Shown: one piece after another, positions 39,419 to 47,987 of the stretch | Numbering within the stretch: the first letter of the stretch is position 1 | Layout: each line of letters begins with the position of its first letter | Assembly: GCF_003610775.1 (NCBI RefSeq) | Contig: NZ_RAQO01000008.1 | Coordinates: 310,001-374,000, forward strand | Reading direction: 5' to 3' | Source of the DNA: Alginatibacterium sediminis | GTDB lineage: Bacteria; Pseudomonadota; Gammaproteobacteria; Enterobacterales; Celerinatantimonadaceae | Length of the DNA stretch: 64,000 nt | Made by a program: the position numbers and the translations under genes | Notes under the pieces: generated by a model | Database searches by the model: none | What the model was told of the DNA's origin: nothing | The model's input: the letters and a program-made list of their open reading frames with translations, nothing else

Positions 39419-39483
39419 CCTCCTGATTAAAACAGGGGGCAGCGCAGCCTAGTATGGGGGACTCCTAAAAAAAATTCAGGAGT
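39419..39483 (-). promoter_or_regulatory. Possible leader switch masking the ABC-F ribosome site
   Basis: In the minus-strand leader, ACTCCTGA (39483-39476) can pair with AGGAGT (39466-39461) or, over seven bases, with TCAGGAG of the ABC-F Shine-Dalgarno region (39426-39420). The two pairings exclude each other. This could let the leader hide or free the start site. It is inferred from complementarity alone and could be chance. Confidence 0.35.
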
Positions 39484-39704
39484 AAAAAAATGGAATGACA
39501 ACGTAGCAACGCCGACCAAGCCTGTTAATCCAATTAATAGAAAATAGAAAAATAAAAGGAAGACAGGGCTTAGTTATTCATATTGGCGAGTACTCATTTG
39601 AAAATGACTCACCTATTAAAAGGTATAATTGCATACAAATCAAGCGATCTAAGCTAAGACAAACTGGTAAGGTTTTAGATCTCCATATATGCTTGTGGCA
39701 ATAA

Positions 39705-41162
39705 TTGCTATTGATCTCAATTGTGCGCATTCCTATTTTTACCAAGCTATTCGTCTCCATCTTTCTCGTTTCCAGCTTGATGCTGGGTAGTATGAGCTGG
39801 ATGATCAACTCAAGTTTCCGCTTAGGTTTACAAGAAATGGTTAACGACGATGAGCTCAATAAAGTTGAGCTCATCGCAGAAGAGACAAAACGCTATTACT
39901 CACAGAATTTTGGCTGGAAAAAACTAAGCGAAGCTCCCTTCCTTTGGGCTGGAATACTCCGTCAACACGGTGAAGCCCCTCCTAGACCACCGGGTCCGGA
40001 ACTTAACTCAATACAAGAGTCTGAAGAGCATATATTACCACCAAGCGATCAGGTTTCGATGGCGCCTTTAGGGCAACGTCTCAACTTAATTGACGGCAAC
40101 GGCGTTAACGTTTTAGGTGACCGAAGAAACCTAAAAGAAAGTAGCGCCAACGCCCAACTATCGCGAATAGCTATCGTTATAGACGAGAAAACGGTTGGCT
40201 GGGTCTCTATATTGCAATCGCGCTCGCTATCCGGTCGTTTAGCCGACAATTTCTATCAGCAACAAAGCCAGCACATGCTTGCTATAGCCTTACTCACTAT
40301 TGCGTGCTCATTAGTGATTGCTTTTTTCTTAGTCAGACACTTTCTTAAGCCACTTCGTGCATTGCACCAAGGTACACAAGCTATCGAGTCCGGTGATTTT
40401 GAATACCAGATTCAAGAACAAGGAAACGACGAGTTCACTGAACTAACTCAGGTTTTCAACCGCTTAGTTTTATCGTTAAAAAAGCAAAAGCAAGATCGCG
40501 AGAATTGGTTATCGGATATCAGCCATGAACTTCGAACTCCCTTGGCTGTGCTTAAAGGTGAAATTGAAGCGATTCAAGATGGGATACGACCAGCAAGTCC
40601 CGAGTATGTGGACTCACTGCATAGACAAGTTCTTAACCTGGAAAACTTGGTTAATGACCTGCATCAATTATCGCTGTCTGATTCGGGGATTAAACCCCAG
40701 CATTTCGAACTCGATTTGGCACTAATTGTTCAGCAGCTAACGGCGCAAAATCAACACCGATTCAGCGAAAACAAACTGCGTTTAAGCTATGAGGTGGAAG
40801 ACCAACAAACCCTATACATGCTTGGAGATGACAAAACCATTAGGCAACTTATAACCAACTTGCTGGAAAACAGCTATCGTTACACCGACTCTGGTGGTGA
40901 AGTGCACCTGCAATTAAGCACAGAACAAAACGCCTTAAAACTTTGCATCGATGACTCCTACCCGGGAGTAGACGAACACGCATTACCTAGATTATTTGAA
41001 CGTTTATATCGCGTAGATAGTTCACGCAACCGAGCCAGCGGCGGCTCAGGTCTTGGATTGTCTATATGCCAAAGCATCGCCGAAGCCCATTCCGGAAGTA
41101 TTATCGCGCAGCAAAGTCCACTTGGCGGTTTACGAGTCATTGTAACGCTTGCGAAAAAATAG
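39705..41162 (+). CDS. baeS: BaeS-like sensor histidine kinase
   Basis: This is an inner-membrane kinase of a two-component envelope-stress system. Transmembrane helix 1 is near residues 11-34. A periplasmic sensor with a Pro-rich stretch (GEAPPRPPGP) follows, then helix 2 near 190-212 and a HAMP domain. The phospho-acceptor His is in SDISHELRTPLAVLKGE at about residue 274. The ATPase domain has NLLENSYRYTDSGG and GGSGLGLSICQS. The close likeness around the H box to E. coli BaeS (ELRTPLAVL..E.EAIQDG) supports the name. The start is uncertain: TTG 39705, TTG 39711 or GTG 39723. Confidence 0.85.
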   Translation: MLLISIVRIPIFTKLFVSIFLVSSLMLGSMSWMINSSFRLGLQEMVNDDELNKVELIAEETKRYYSQNFGWKKLSEAPFLWAGILRQHGEAPPRPPGPELNSIQESEEHILPPSDQVSMAPLGQRLNLIDGNGVNVLGDRRNLKESSANAQLSRIAIVIDEKTVGWVSILQSRSLSGRLADNFYQQQSQHMLAIALLTIACSLVIAFFLVRHFLKPLRALHQGTQAIESGDFEYQIQEQGNDEFTELTQVFNRLVLSLKKQKQDRENWLSDISHELRTPLAVLKGEIEAIQDGIRPASPEYVDSLHRQVLNLENLVNDLHQLSLSDSGIKPQHFELDLALIVQQLTAQNQHRFSENKLRLSYEVEDQQTLYMLGDDKTIRQLITNLLENSYRYTDSGGEVHLQLSTEQNALKLCIDDSYPGVDEHALPRLFERLYRVDSSRNRASGGSGLGLSICQSIAEAHSGSIIAQQSPLGGLRVIVTLAKK

Positions 41163-41193
41163 GCATTGATGCTACAAATTTAGGAAGAGACCA

Positions 41194-41874
41194 ATGAACA
41201 ATGAAGCCTTAGTACTCGTCGTTGAAGATGAACCCCAGTTGGCGAAAGTATTATGTGAGTACTTAGAGCACGCAGGAATGAGAAGCCATCACCTTGCCAG
41301 TGGCGAAACCGTCGTGCAATGGGTCAAAGATCAGCAGCCTAGTTTAATCATACTCGACTTAATGTTGCCGGGTGTTGATGGCTTGAGTATTTTCCGTGAT
41401 CTACGTAGCTTTTGCCAAATACCAGTGATTATGGCAACCGCTAAAGTTGACGAGATCGACCGTTTACTCGGATTGGAGTTAGGGGCTGACGACTATATCT
41501 GTAAACCCTATAGCCCACGTGAGGTGGTCGCGCGGGTTAAAAACATACTGCGGCGTAGTAGCGCCCAAACGATAACGGATAACACGACTTGCGCACTTCA
41601 AATTAACGATGCCAGTATGCAAGCCTTGCTCAATCAGCAGCTTTTGCCTTTAACCCCGGCTGAATATCGTTTGTTAAGCTTTCTTTATAAACATCCTAAT
41701 CATATTTTCAGTCGCGATCAGTTAATGGGTCATATATATTCTGATGGCCGCGTAGTGACTGACCGCACTATCGACAGTCACATAAAGAACTTGCGCAAAA
41801 AAATGCACGATATTGACTCAAACTCGGATTTTGTAAAGTCAATTTATAGTGTTGGATATATGTTGGAGATGTAA
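41194..41874 (+). CDS. baeR: BaeR-like response regulator (OmpR family)
   Basis: The 226-residue protein has a receiver domain with phospho-acceptor Asp55 in IILDLMLPGVDG and Lys104 in DDYICKPYSPREVVARVK, a stretch nearly identical in BaeR. A C-terminal winged helix follows with TPAEYRLLSFLYKHPN and TDRTIDSHIKNLRKK. It lies 31 bases after the kinase gene in one operon. In enterics BaeR activates RND pump genes; here an RND operon lies 14 kb away, but no shared control can be shown. Confidence 0.88.
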   Translation: MNNEALVLVVEDEPQLAKVLCEYLEHAGMRSHHLASGETVVQWVKDQQPSLIILDLMLPGVDGLSIFRDLRSFCQIPVIMATAKVDEIDRLLGLELGADDYICKPYSPREVVARVKNILRRSSAQTITDNTTCALQINDASMQALLNQQLLPLTPAEYRLLSFLYKHPNHIFSRDQLMGHIYSDGRVVTDRTIDSHIKNLRKKMHDIDSNSDFVKSIYSVGYMLEM

Positions 41875-41911
41875 GTCTTACCAAGCTCATCAGATCGATA
41901 CGGTGTTTGCT

Positions 41912-41943
41912 TGCCCTAATAGTTTGATCCAACTAATAGGGCA
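41912..41943 (+). terminator. Hairpin after baeR
   Basis: TGCCCTAATAGTT (41912-41924) pairs with AACTAATAGGGCA (41931-41943), with one mismatch and a six-base loop. It lies about 38 bases after the stop. It has no clear T run, so it may be a terminator or an mRNA 3' stabiliser. Confidence 0.5.
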
Positions 41944-42078
41944 TTGTCATACATCGACTAAAGGTCCCTGCCATAATTGCAATCTCTATAAAAAACGCAT
42001 AATTATGAGCCCAAAAGTTTTGCTTTTGACAACATCGCCTCATCGATAAAGTAATAGTAAGTACTTCTAAGCTGCGGC

Positions 42079-42372
42079 TCACACGCAAGCTTTGAGCTGT
42101 TCAAAATCTTGGCTCGTCATTGTTGGGACAAACTCTATCACTTCAAAATCAGCTACGTCCGCGATAAAGAAAGGGTCTTGTTTATAGATAATTTCCGCTT
42201 CATTGGCACTGATTGCATTCAGCAAAATGATTCCGCCGGTTCGTGGTACTTTGCGACCCGAGGCCACAAACTTGCCCGAAGCATAAAAGCTCTCAAGATA
42301 TGCAATGTGGGCATCCATATGTTTTTCAACGATGCTTAAATCTGTTTTGTAAGTTATAGAAATAATAAACAA
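42079..42372 (-). CDS. YciI-family protein
   Basis: The 97-residue protein has the ferredoxin-like YciI fold: FIISITYKTDLSIVEKHMDAHIAYLE at the N-terminus and the typical ASGRKVPRTGGIILLNA and EAEIIYKQDPFFIADVADFEVIEF. The conserved His and Asp in the first helix region are present (DAH). Family members are small cytosolic enzymes or regulators of uncertain reaction. It is a single gene that converges on baeSR. Confidence 0.85.
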   Translation of the reverse strand: MFIISITYKTDLSIVEKHMDAHIAYLESFYASGKFVASGRKVPRTGGIILLNAISANEAEIIYKQDPFFIADVADFEVIEFVPTMTSQDFEQLKACV

Positions 42373-42454
42373 GTAAAACTCCTTTCAAAGGCTTGAACAT
42401 TGTATTTTATGATTATTCTATAATTTTGGAAAAAACTTTGCTTACCAACGAGCC

Positions 42455-43129
42455 TTAGAGAGGAGGATCAACTTTTTGGGCTTTTGAGGTGTTCACTCGA
42501 AACCAACCTGCAATCGAATATCGGTCTCGATTAGCAGGAAGCACTTCATGTGGGAAGTCTTCGCTTAAAAATGTCACTATCGTTCCCAACAATGGCACAA
42601 CTTTTATCCCTTCTTTGTCAAAGTGGTCTTGATATAGAACCAGTTCGCCACCGCTATTAGCAGACCAGTTAGAATTAAAATAGACCACAATTGACAGCAC
42701 ACGGTTTGCTTCGCCTTTAAATGCATCGAGATGTCTTTTGTAATAATCGCCAGGCGCATAGTGTGCAAAGTGGCTTTCGAAAGAAAAAAGACCTAAGAAC
42801 AAACGTTTATTTAAGCTACTTTGAAGATGAGCATTCCAGTCAAGCCATTGCTGACCAACTGCAGTGTCACCATTGATCCAGCAAATTTCATCGGTGCGAA
42901 CAAATTCATTCTCTAAGTATTCTTGCCCTCGTCCAATCCCGGCACTTTTGAAGTTATCTGTCGCCATGTTTTGCTGATGATGAAGCAAAGAAGAAGCTAA
43001 TTCAGGCCGTAAGGCCGTTGGCCGAATACTATAACCTTGTGTTTCAATATCCTGGGCGATGAGCGCAAATAATGCGTCATCATTTGTTCCATCGCCACCA
43101 AGCAATGACGATTGTTTAAGTGCGACCAC
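42455..43129 (-). CDS. 2-oxoglutarate/Fe(II)-dependent oxygenase (prolyl 4-hydroxylase-like)
   Basis: The 224-residue protein has the double-stranded beta-helix oxygenase motifs. Iron ligands are His133 and Asp135 in YKRHLDAF and His194 in DFPHEVLP. Arg203 in RDRYSIAGWF is suited to bind 2-oxoglutarate. All expected residues are kept, so it should be active as a hydroxylase. The substrate could be a protein or a small molecule. No partner gene is adjacent; the divergent GST gene starts about 270 bases away. Confidence 0.85.
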   Translation of the reverse strand: MVALKQSSLLGGDGTNDDALFALIAQDIETQGYSIRPTALRPELASSLLHHQQNMATDNFKSAGIGRGQEYLENEFVRTDEICWINGDTAVGQQWLDWNAHLQSSLNKRLFLGLFSFESHFAHYAPGDYYKRHLDAFKGEANRVLSIVVYFNSNWSANSGGELVLYQDHFDKEGIKVVPLLGTIVTFLSEDFPHEVLPANRDRYSIAGWFRVNTSKAQKVDPPL

Positions 43130-43403
43130 AATATTACCTTAGGCAAGTATTTCACGAGTAGCTAGCTATGTTACGGGATTCGTTCCGATAGTATCGACAG
43201 CATAGCGCTACATGCGAGTTTAAATCTCTTGTTTGGCAAACTAGATATTCTAAATGTGGCCCAATAGGCCTAACATGTGCCGATAAACTTAAGAGAGATA
43301 GATTTTCTCGTGAACGGGTGCTTGAGCCTAGCGATTCAAAATAGGCCATCACCATTCCACCTCTTAGCGATTTTTCGCTTAACTGCGGGCAAAAGGAAAT
43401 TAT

Positions 43404-44012
43404 ATGATTACCGTACACCATCTCAATAAATCTCGTTCTAAACGAGTGGTCTGGTTGCTTGAAGAGCTTGGAGAAGACTATGCCATAGTCCACCATCAAC
43501 GCGACCCTAAAACAAGTTTGGCTCCTGCGAGCTTGAAAGCAATTCATCCGCTATCTAAAGCGCCTATCATTCAAGATGGCGATATTACTATATGTGAATC
43601 AGGTGCAGTGCTTGAGTATATTCTCGATCAAACAGGCAACCCACAGCTACGACCAGTCTCGGGTACGAAAGCCTACTATCAATATTTAGAGTGGATGTAC
43701 TTTGCCGAAGGATCGTTAGGTTTACCGGTGATAGCAAAACTAATGATGTCTATGGAAGAGCGGGAAGGCTCTAAGCCCATGGATGGCTATATTGCCAAAG
43801 AAATCGCCTTAGATTTTGGCTATATTGAATCCGTACTGGCGCAACAAGCATATTTTGCTGGGGACCAATTTAGCGCTGCGGACATCATGATGACAGTCAT
43901 ATTGGAGATGTCGGCAGGTTTAGGACTACTCAATGATTGCCCCAAGACAATGGAATACGTAACTAAAATACAAAGCCGTGAAGCCTACCTTAAAGCCACA
44001 GCTTTAGGTTGA
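43404..44012 (+). CDS. Glutathione S-transferase family protein
   Basis: The 202-residue protein has the thioredoxin-like GST N-domain: HHLNKSRSKRVVWLLEELGEDY, then LSKAPIIQDGDITICESGAVLEYIL. The cis-Pro and the Glu-Ser pair bind glutathione. An all-helical C-domain follows, with YFAGDQFSAADIMMTVIL near residue 150. The catalytic Ser is probably one of those in the NKSRSKR loop. The cytosolic substrate is unknown. Confidence 0.9.
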   Translation: MITVHHLNKSRSKRVVWLLEELGEDYAIVHHQRDPKTSLAPASLKAIHPLSKAPIIQDGDITICESGAVLEYILDQTGNPQLRPVSGTKAYYQYLEWMYFAEGSLGLPVIAKLMMSMEEREGSKPMDGYIAKEIALDFGYIESVLAQQAYFAGDQFSAADIMMTVILEMSAGLGLLNDCPKTMEYVTKIQSREAYLKATALG

Positions 44013-44077
44013 ACAGGTATCAGTATCCCCCGATCACTGATATGCAGCAATTGGGGCATCACACGGTAACAAAGAGT

Positions 44078-44503
44078 TCACTTTCTCCCTGCAAGGTATT
44101 GCCTAAACGCCTTGTGTACGCCGTGCAAAAATTCAATATCGTCGGCTCTTGCACTTAGCATATCATCGACAAATCGAATGCTGCTCGCCGGTACCGGCGA
44201 GCCTTTCACTAAATCACGCTCTTGTTCGCTCAATGGCAGTAGATAAACCATGCTTAAATCCATCGCTTTAGCCAGTCTAAAAATATCTAGCTGACTGAAG
44301 CTGGCATTGCCATCTTTATCAAGCTTGTTATATAAGGCCGTTTTAGATACCCCACTTAACTTTGCCAGCTGGTTTCGATTCAAAGAGCAATAGGCCATTA
44401 GCGATTCAATGCGTTCAATTTGCATGGCTCGAAATTCACGTTCAGTTTCTTGGGAAAACTCAAAACTTCCAGTTTCCAAGTTCTTCACATCTGATTGGTT
44501 CAT
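44078..44503 (-). CDS. XRE-family helix-turn-helix regulator
   Basis: The 141-residue protein has a Cro/C1-type helix-turn-helix near residues 32-60 (NRNQLAKLSGVSKTALYNKL) and a helical C-terminal part. I start at ATG 44503, with GGGGA just upstream; the frame runs on to 44560 without a better start. It is divergent from the PACE exporter gene with under 100 bases between starts. It is therefore likely to control that gene, possibly through the TTCC/GGAA dyads in between. Confidence 0.82.
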   Translation of the reverse strand: MNQSDVKNLETGSFEFSQETEREFRAMQIERIESLMAYCSLNRNQLAKLSGVSKTALYNKLDKDGNASFSQLDIFRLAKAMDLSMVYLLPLSEQERDLVKGSPVPASSIRFVDDMLSARADDIEFLHGVHKAFRQYLAGRK

Positions 44504-44507
44504 AATG

Positions 44508-44554
44508 TTCCCCAATTTAGGAAAATGTATCGGCTTTCGTTCCAGTATATGGAA
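44508..44554. promoter_or_regulatory. Two TTCC...GGAA dyads between the XRE and PACE genes
   Basis: TTCCAGTATATGGAA (44540-44554) is an inverted repeat with 5-base arms. TTCC (44508-44511) and GGAA (44520-44523) form a second, looser dyad. They sit in the shared promoter region and are candidates for XRE operators. Confidence 0.4.
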
Positions 44555-44600
44555 TTGCACACGGTTAAAGTAGTTCTATTCGAAAGTGTTGGAGAAGATC

Positions 44601-45029
44601 ATGAGAAAAACAAGCGACAGAATACGCCACGCAATTGGGTTTGAACTGGTTGGACTCCTGGGTGCAATGCCACTAATGGCTATTTTATTTGGCGTTGATC
44701 CTATGCACTCCGGTGCGATGGGTTTGTTCTTCTCTATCGTTGCGACGCTTTGGAATTACAGCTACAACAAGTGGTTTGATACCATGATGCAAAAGCGCTA
44801 CAACAGCACTGAAAAAACTCAAAAGCAGCGTATTGTGCATACACTTGGCTTTGAAGCGGGATTATTGATTTTTACTATTCCTGCAATGGCATGGTGGTTT
44901 GAAGTAAGTCTGTTACAAGCTCTGATCATGGACGCAGCAATGATTATTTACTACTTGTTCTTCTCTTACTTCTATAACTTGGGTTACGACAAACTGTTCC
45001 CGATTATGCCTAAGGTCAGCCACGCTTAA
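44601..45029 (+). CDS. PACE-family multidrug/biocide efflux protein
   Basis: PACE proteins are small proton-coupled exporters of biocides such as chlorhexidine, and possibly of polyamines. The 142-residue protein has four hydrophobic helices in two similar halves: IRHAIGFELVGLLGAMPL and VHTLGFEAGLLIFTIPAMAWW. WNYSYNKWFD and FYNLGYDKLFP are the matching second parts. Glu in helix 1 (GFELVG), needed in known family members, is present. ATG 44601 follows a GGAG site; it is divergent from the XRE gene. Confidence 0.87.
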   Translation: MRKTSDRIRHAIGFELVGLLGAMPLMAILFGVDPMHSGAMGLFFSIVATLWNYSYNKWFDTMMQKRYNSTEKTQKQRIVHTLGFEAGLLIFTIPAMAWWFEVSLLQALIMDAAMIIYYLFFSYFYNLGYDKLFPIMPKVSHA

Positions 45030-45038
45030 ATCCAAGTC

Positions 45039-45077
45039 CACACGCAGTGTTAAGCAACACAAACACTGCGTGTGTTT
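45039..45077 (+). terminator. Terminator-like hairpin after the PACE gene
   Basis: CACACGCAGTGTT (45039-45051) pairs perfectly with AACACTGCGTGTG (45062-45074), loop of 10, then TTT. It lies ten bases after the stop. Confidence 0.65.
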
Positions 45078-45262
45078 AATCCTTTAATGACGTGTAGCAT
45101 CAGCTTAGTGACTCCTATTTGCAATATTAATGCCGTGGATTTACATTCCATTGCGCAGCTAAACTAAACAACTCCACATTCTCTCCATCTTTTCTGCGTA
45201 TTTGATCTTTATAGTGGCAACAATTAGATAAACTAACTGTCACCATCTACAAGGACTTAGTA

Positions 45263-46816
45263 ATGAAAAAGCCGGATATGTTTAACAAAGACCTGCTAAC
45301 TACAATAGGTCCCCTATTGCCGCTGGGAGCTGTCTTACTAAGTTTTCCTAATATTGCGCAGTCTGAAAGCTACGCAATTGTGGACACCAATCAAACGCTA
45401 TGTGTGGGGTTGAGCAGTACAAGTAAAAGCTGTCCCAACCAAAGTAACCAAGGCCTAGGACAAGATGCTCAATATCAGGGGATACAACCCAGCTACACCC
45501 TTGTAGAGCAAACAATGGTGTTGGATAACAACACCCAGCTAACCTGGACTCAGACGACTGATATCAATGCAGACGGAGTCATTGATAGCCGCGATAAACT
45601 GAGCTACAACGAAGCCATGCAATACGCCAATAACCTGAGACTTGGCGGCCATAGTGACTGGCGCATCCCCTCAATAAAAGAGCTGTACTCTTTGATACTA
45701 TTTGATGGCCAAGACCCTAGTGGTTTAAACGGTGCCGGCAGCTATTCAATCATGCCCTTTATAGACCATCGATATTTCGGCTTTAATTCAGGTGACATTA
45801 ATGCCGGAGAGCGCCTCATTGACTCTCAATACCTGAGCAGTACTAAGTATGTATCGACCACAATGAACGGCGAAGAAACCATTTTTGGCGTCAACTTTAT
45901 CGATGGCCGAATTAAAGGCTACGGAGCATCGAAACGTGGTAAAGACAAAACATTTTATGTATTAGCGGTTCGTGGCAACAACAACTACGGCATCAATGAT
46001 TTTTCAGATAATAAAAATGGTGTCATTTCAGATCTTGCCACCGGACTGCAGTGGCAACAAAGCGACAGCGAGCAAGCTATGAACTGGCCTCAAGCATTAG
46101 GCTATTGTGAAAGCTTAAATTTGGCTGGGAACAAGCAATGGAGACTGCCTAACGTTAAAGAGTTGCAATCAATCGTCGACTATAGCCGCTCTCCAGATAC
46201 CAGCAGCAGTGCGGCACTAGACCCCATATTTAATAGCTCAAGCATGCTAAATGAAGCAGGCCAAACAGACTACCCAAACTATTGGAGTAGTACTACACAT
46301 CTCAATTTGAATAGCGCCAAAAACGCAGCCTACGTCGCCTTCGGCCGGTCAATGGGACAAATGCAAGGGCAATGGATAGATGTGCACGGGGCGGGATCTC
46401 AGCGTAGTGACCCTAAAACCGGAGATGCGAGTAAATATCCTAATGGGCACGGTCCACAAGGTGATGCAGTACGAATCGATAACTATGTGCGTTGTGTTAG
46501 TGGGGGCGGCGTTGAATTCGAGCAACAAGCTAACGAGATCAGTAGAGAAAGTAAGATATATACTTTAAGCGCGGACCAGCTAAGCATGGACCAAGCATCA
46601 AATGGTAAAATGGGAAAAAATGGGGACAAGGATAAAAATAGGCAAAATGGTAAGCCTTTAAAAGCCAGTAACGATATTTTTAGTCAGATGGACCGCAATA
46701 AAGATGGAAAACTAAGTAAATCAGAGGTCAAAGGGCCGCTTGCGAAGGACTTTGACCGTATCGATCGCAATAGTGATGGCTTTATAAGCCAAGACGAATT
46801 ACCCAAACGCCCATAA
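45263..46816 (+). CDS. Exported protein with two DUF1566 domains and C-terminal EF-hands
   Basis: The 517-residue protein has an N-terminal signal (hydrophobic to about residue 33) and two DUF1566 (Lcl-like) modules. The first is near 85-235 with HSDWRIPSIKELYSLI. The second is near 250-415 with NKQWRLPNVKELQSIVDYS and PNYWSST. Two EF-hand loops close the chain, DRNKDGKLSKSE (477-488) and DRNSDGFISQDE (501-512). A third calcium-loop-like DINADGVIDSRD (100-111) sits inside the first module. It is presumably extracytoplasmic and calcium-binding. Function is unknown; DUF1566 is a C-type-lectin-like fold. Confidence 0.82.
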   Translation: MKKPDMFNKDLLTTIGPLLPLGAVLLSFPNIAQSESYAIVDTNQTLCVGLSSTSKSCPNQSNQGLGQDAQYQGIQPSYTLVEQTMVLDNNTQLTWTQTTDINADGVIDSRDKLSYNEAMQYANNLRLGGHSDWRIPSIKELYSLILFDGQDPSGLNGAGSYSIMPFIDHRYFGFNSGDINAGERLIDSQYLSSTKYVSTTMNGEETIFGVNFIDGRIKGYGASKRGKDKTFYVLAVRGNNNYGINDFSDNKNGVISDLATGLQWQQSDSEQAMNWPQALGYCESLNLAGNKQWRLPNVKELQSIVDYSRSPDTSSSAALDPIFNSSSMLNEAGQTDYPNYWSSTTHLNLNSAKNAAYVAFGRSMGQMQGQWIDVHGAGSQRSDPKTGDASKYPNGHGPQGDAVRIDNYVRCVSGGGVEFEQQANEISRESKIYTLSADQLSMDQASNGKMGKNGDKDKNRQNGKPLKASNDIFSQMDRNKDGKLSKSEVKGPLAKDFDRIDRNSDGFISQDELPKRP

Positions 46817-46831
46817 CTATCCCCTACCAAT

Positions 46832-46856
46832 AGCGCTGCACATCCTATGCAGCGCT
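46832..46856 (+). terminator. Hairpin after the DUF1566 gene
   Basis: AGCGCTGCA pairs with TGCAGCGCT (loop of 7). It lies 16 bases after the stop and has no T run, so it is a weak terminator candidate. Confidence 0.4.
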
Positions 46857-46952
46857 TACTAGCCTCCTCCTCTGCAAAAGAATTTTTTGTCAAACCACTT
46901 GCAAGTTCTGTACAAAACAATCAAATTAACAATATGGTTATTAAGTAGGCAG

Positions 46953-47534
46953 ATGATGCAAGATATTGATAAAGTTCTAGATTTTATTATCGAAATCGAA
47001 AAACTTAAAAACGTACAGCGTAAAACTCGACCTGTGGGTTTAGACCGGTTTGAAAACTCTGCTGAGCATTCATGGCATGTTTGCTTGGCCGCTTTAATGC
47101 TTAAAGACAGCGCCAATGAGGTGATTGATATTAACCGCGTGATACGCATGCTACTGATTCATGATCTCGGAGAAATTGATGCCGGTGACACGATTATTTA
47201 CCAAAGCGAAACCCCGGAATTAAAAGCCAAAGAATACGCAGGTTTAAAACGGCTATTCGATATGCTTCCCAACAATCAAGGCACAGAGTTTCTAGAGCTA
47301 TGGTTGGAATTTGAAGCTGGAATGACGCCAGACGCTAAGTACGCCAAAGCCATTGATCGCCTACCACCACTTTTACACAATCTACATGGCGCTGGGCATA
47401 GTTGGAAACAACATCAGATCTCAAAAGAAATGGTATTTAAGGTAAACAGTCGCATCGCGCAAGGCAGTGAACCGCTTTGGCACAACCTTGAAGACAAACT
47501 AAACCAAGCAGCAAGCGACGGTCTCATGGCCTAA
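46953..47534 (+). CDS. HD-domain hydrolase (HDDC2/YfbR-like)
   Basis: The roughly 193-residue protein has the HD metal motif: His39 in SAEHSWHV and His70-Asp71 in LLIHDLGEIDAGD, plus a later Asp in KAIDRLPPLLHN. Relatives include 5'-nucleotidases acting on deoxyribonucleoside monophosphates. Adjacent ATGs at 46953 and 46956 follow an AGG site. The longer frame from 46887 adds sequence not typical of the family. Cytosolic; the substrate is likely a nucleotide. Confidence 0.85.
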   Translation: MMQDIDKVLDFIIEIEKLKNVQRKTRPVGLDRFENSAEHSWHVCLAALMLKDSANEVIDINRVIRMLLIHDLGEIDAGDTIIYQSETPELKAKEYAGLKRLFDMLPNNQGTEFLELWLEFEAGMTPDAKYAKAIDRLPPLLHNLHGAGHSWKQHQISKEMVFKVNSRIAQGSEPLWHNLEDKLNQAASDGLMA

Positions 47535-47569
47535 GTTAGCGCTCGTTTATTATCGGGGAAGATTAAAAC

Positions 47570-47971
47570 ATGAAAGAAATTAGTCGCATCAACCACGTAG
47601 GGATCCGAGTTAAAAGCCTCGCTGTATCGAGGGAGTTCTACGAAAAATTAGGTTTTCTATTCATAGAGGGTCCGGTTGGGCCAGAGCCGGTGGCCGTTAT
47701 GGAACACCCTTGCGGTATTAACATTAACTTTATTCTAAATGCTAGCCCAACTGCAGGCCCAAACTTATTGATGGACGTCCCCGAGAAACACACGGGTTAT
47801 ACCCATATGGCTCTCGAAGTTAGCGACCTTGAAGCGGTTAAACAACAGCTAGAATCTCTTAAAATTCCCATTTCTGGAGGCCCTATCACTATACCTAGCG
47901 GGGCTACGTTTATCTTCATCCGCGATCCAGATGCAAATGTGATTGAACTGCATTTGCCACCATCGTCCTAA
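47570..47971 (+). CDS. VOC-family (glyoxalase-like) protein
   Basis: The 133-residue protein has the vicinal-oxygen-chelate fold: RINHVGIRVKSLAVSREFYEKLGF at the start, GYTHMALEVSDLEAVKQQL in the middle and FIRDPDANVIELH near the end. Metal-ligand candidates are His at the first strand, His in YTHMAL and Glu in NVIELH. It is 35 bases after the HD gene and may be cotranscribed. The substrate is unknown. Confidence 0.87.
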   Translation: MKEISRINHVGIRVKSLAVSREFYEKLGFLFIEGPVGPEPVAVMEHPCGININFILNASPTAGPNLLMDVPEKHTGYTHMALEVSDLEAVKQQLESLKIPISGGPITIPSGATFIFIRDPDANVIELHLPPSS

Positions 47972-47987
47972 ATTGGCAAGCCCAAAC

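Noticed and set aside
43152-43547. 131-residue open frame on the minus strand upstream of the 2OG oxygenase
   Set aside because: It overlaps the start of the clear GST gene on the other strand. It shows no domain or signal peptide, so it is most likely a chance frame in a promoter region.
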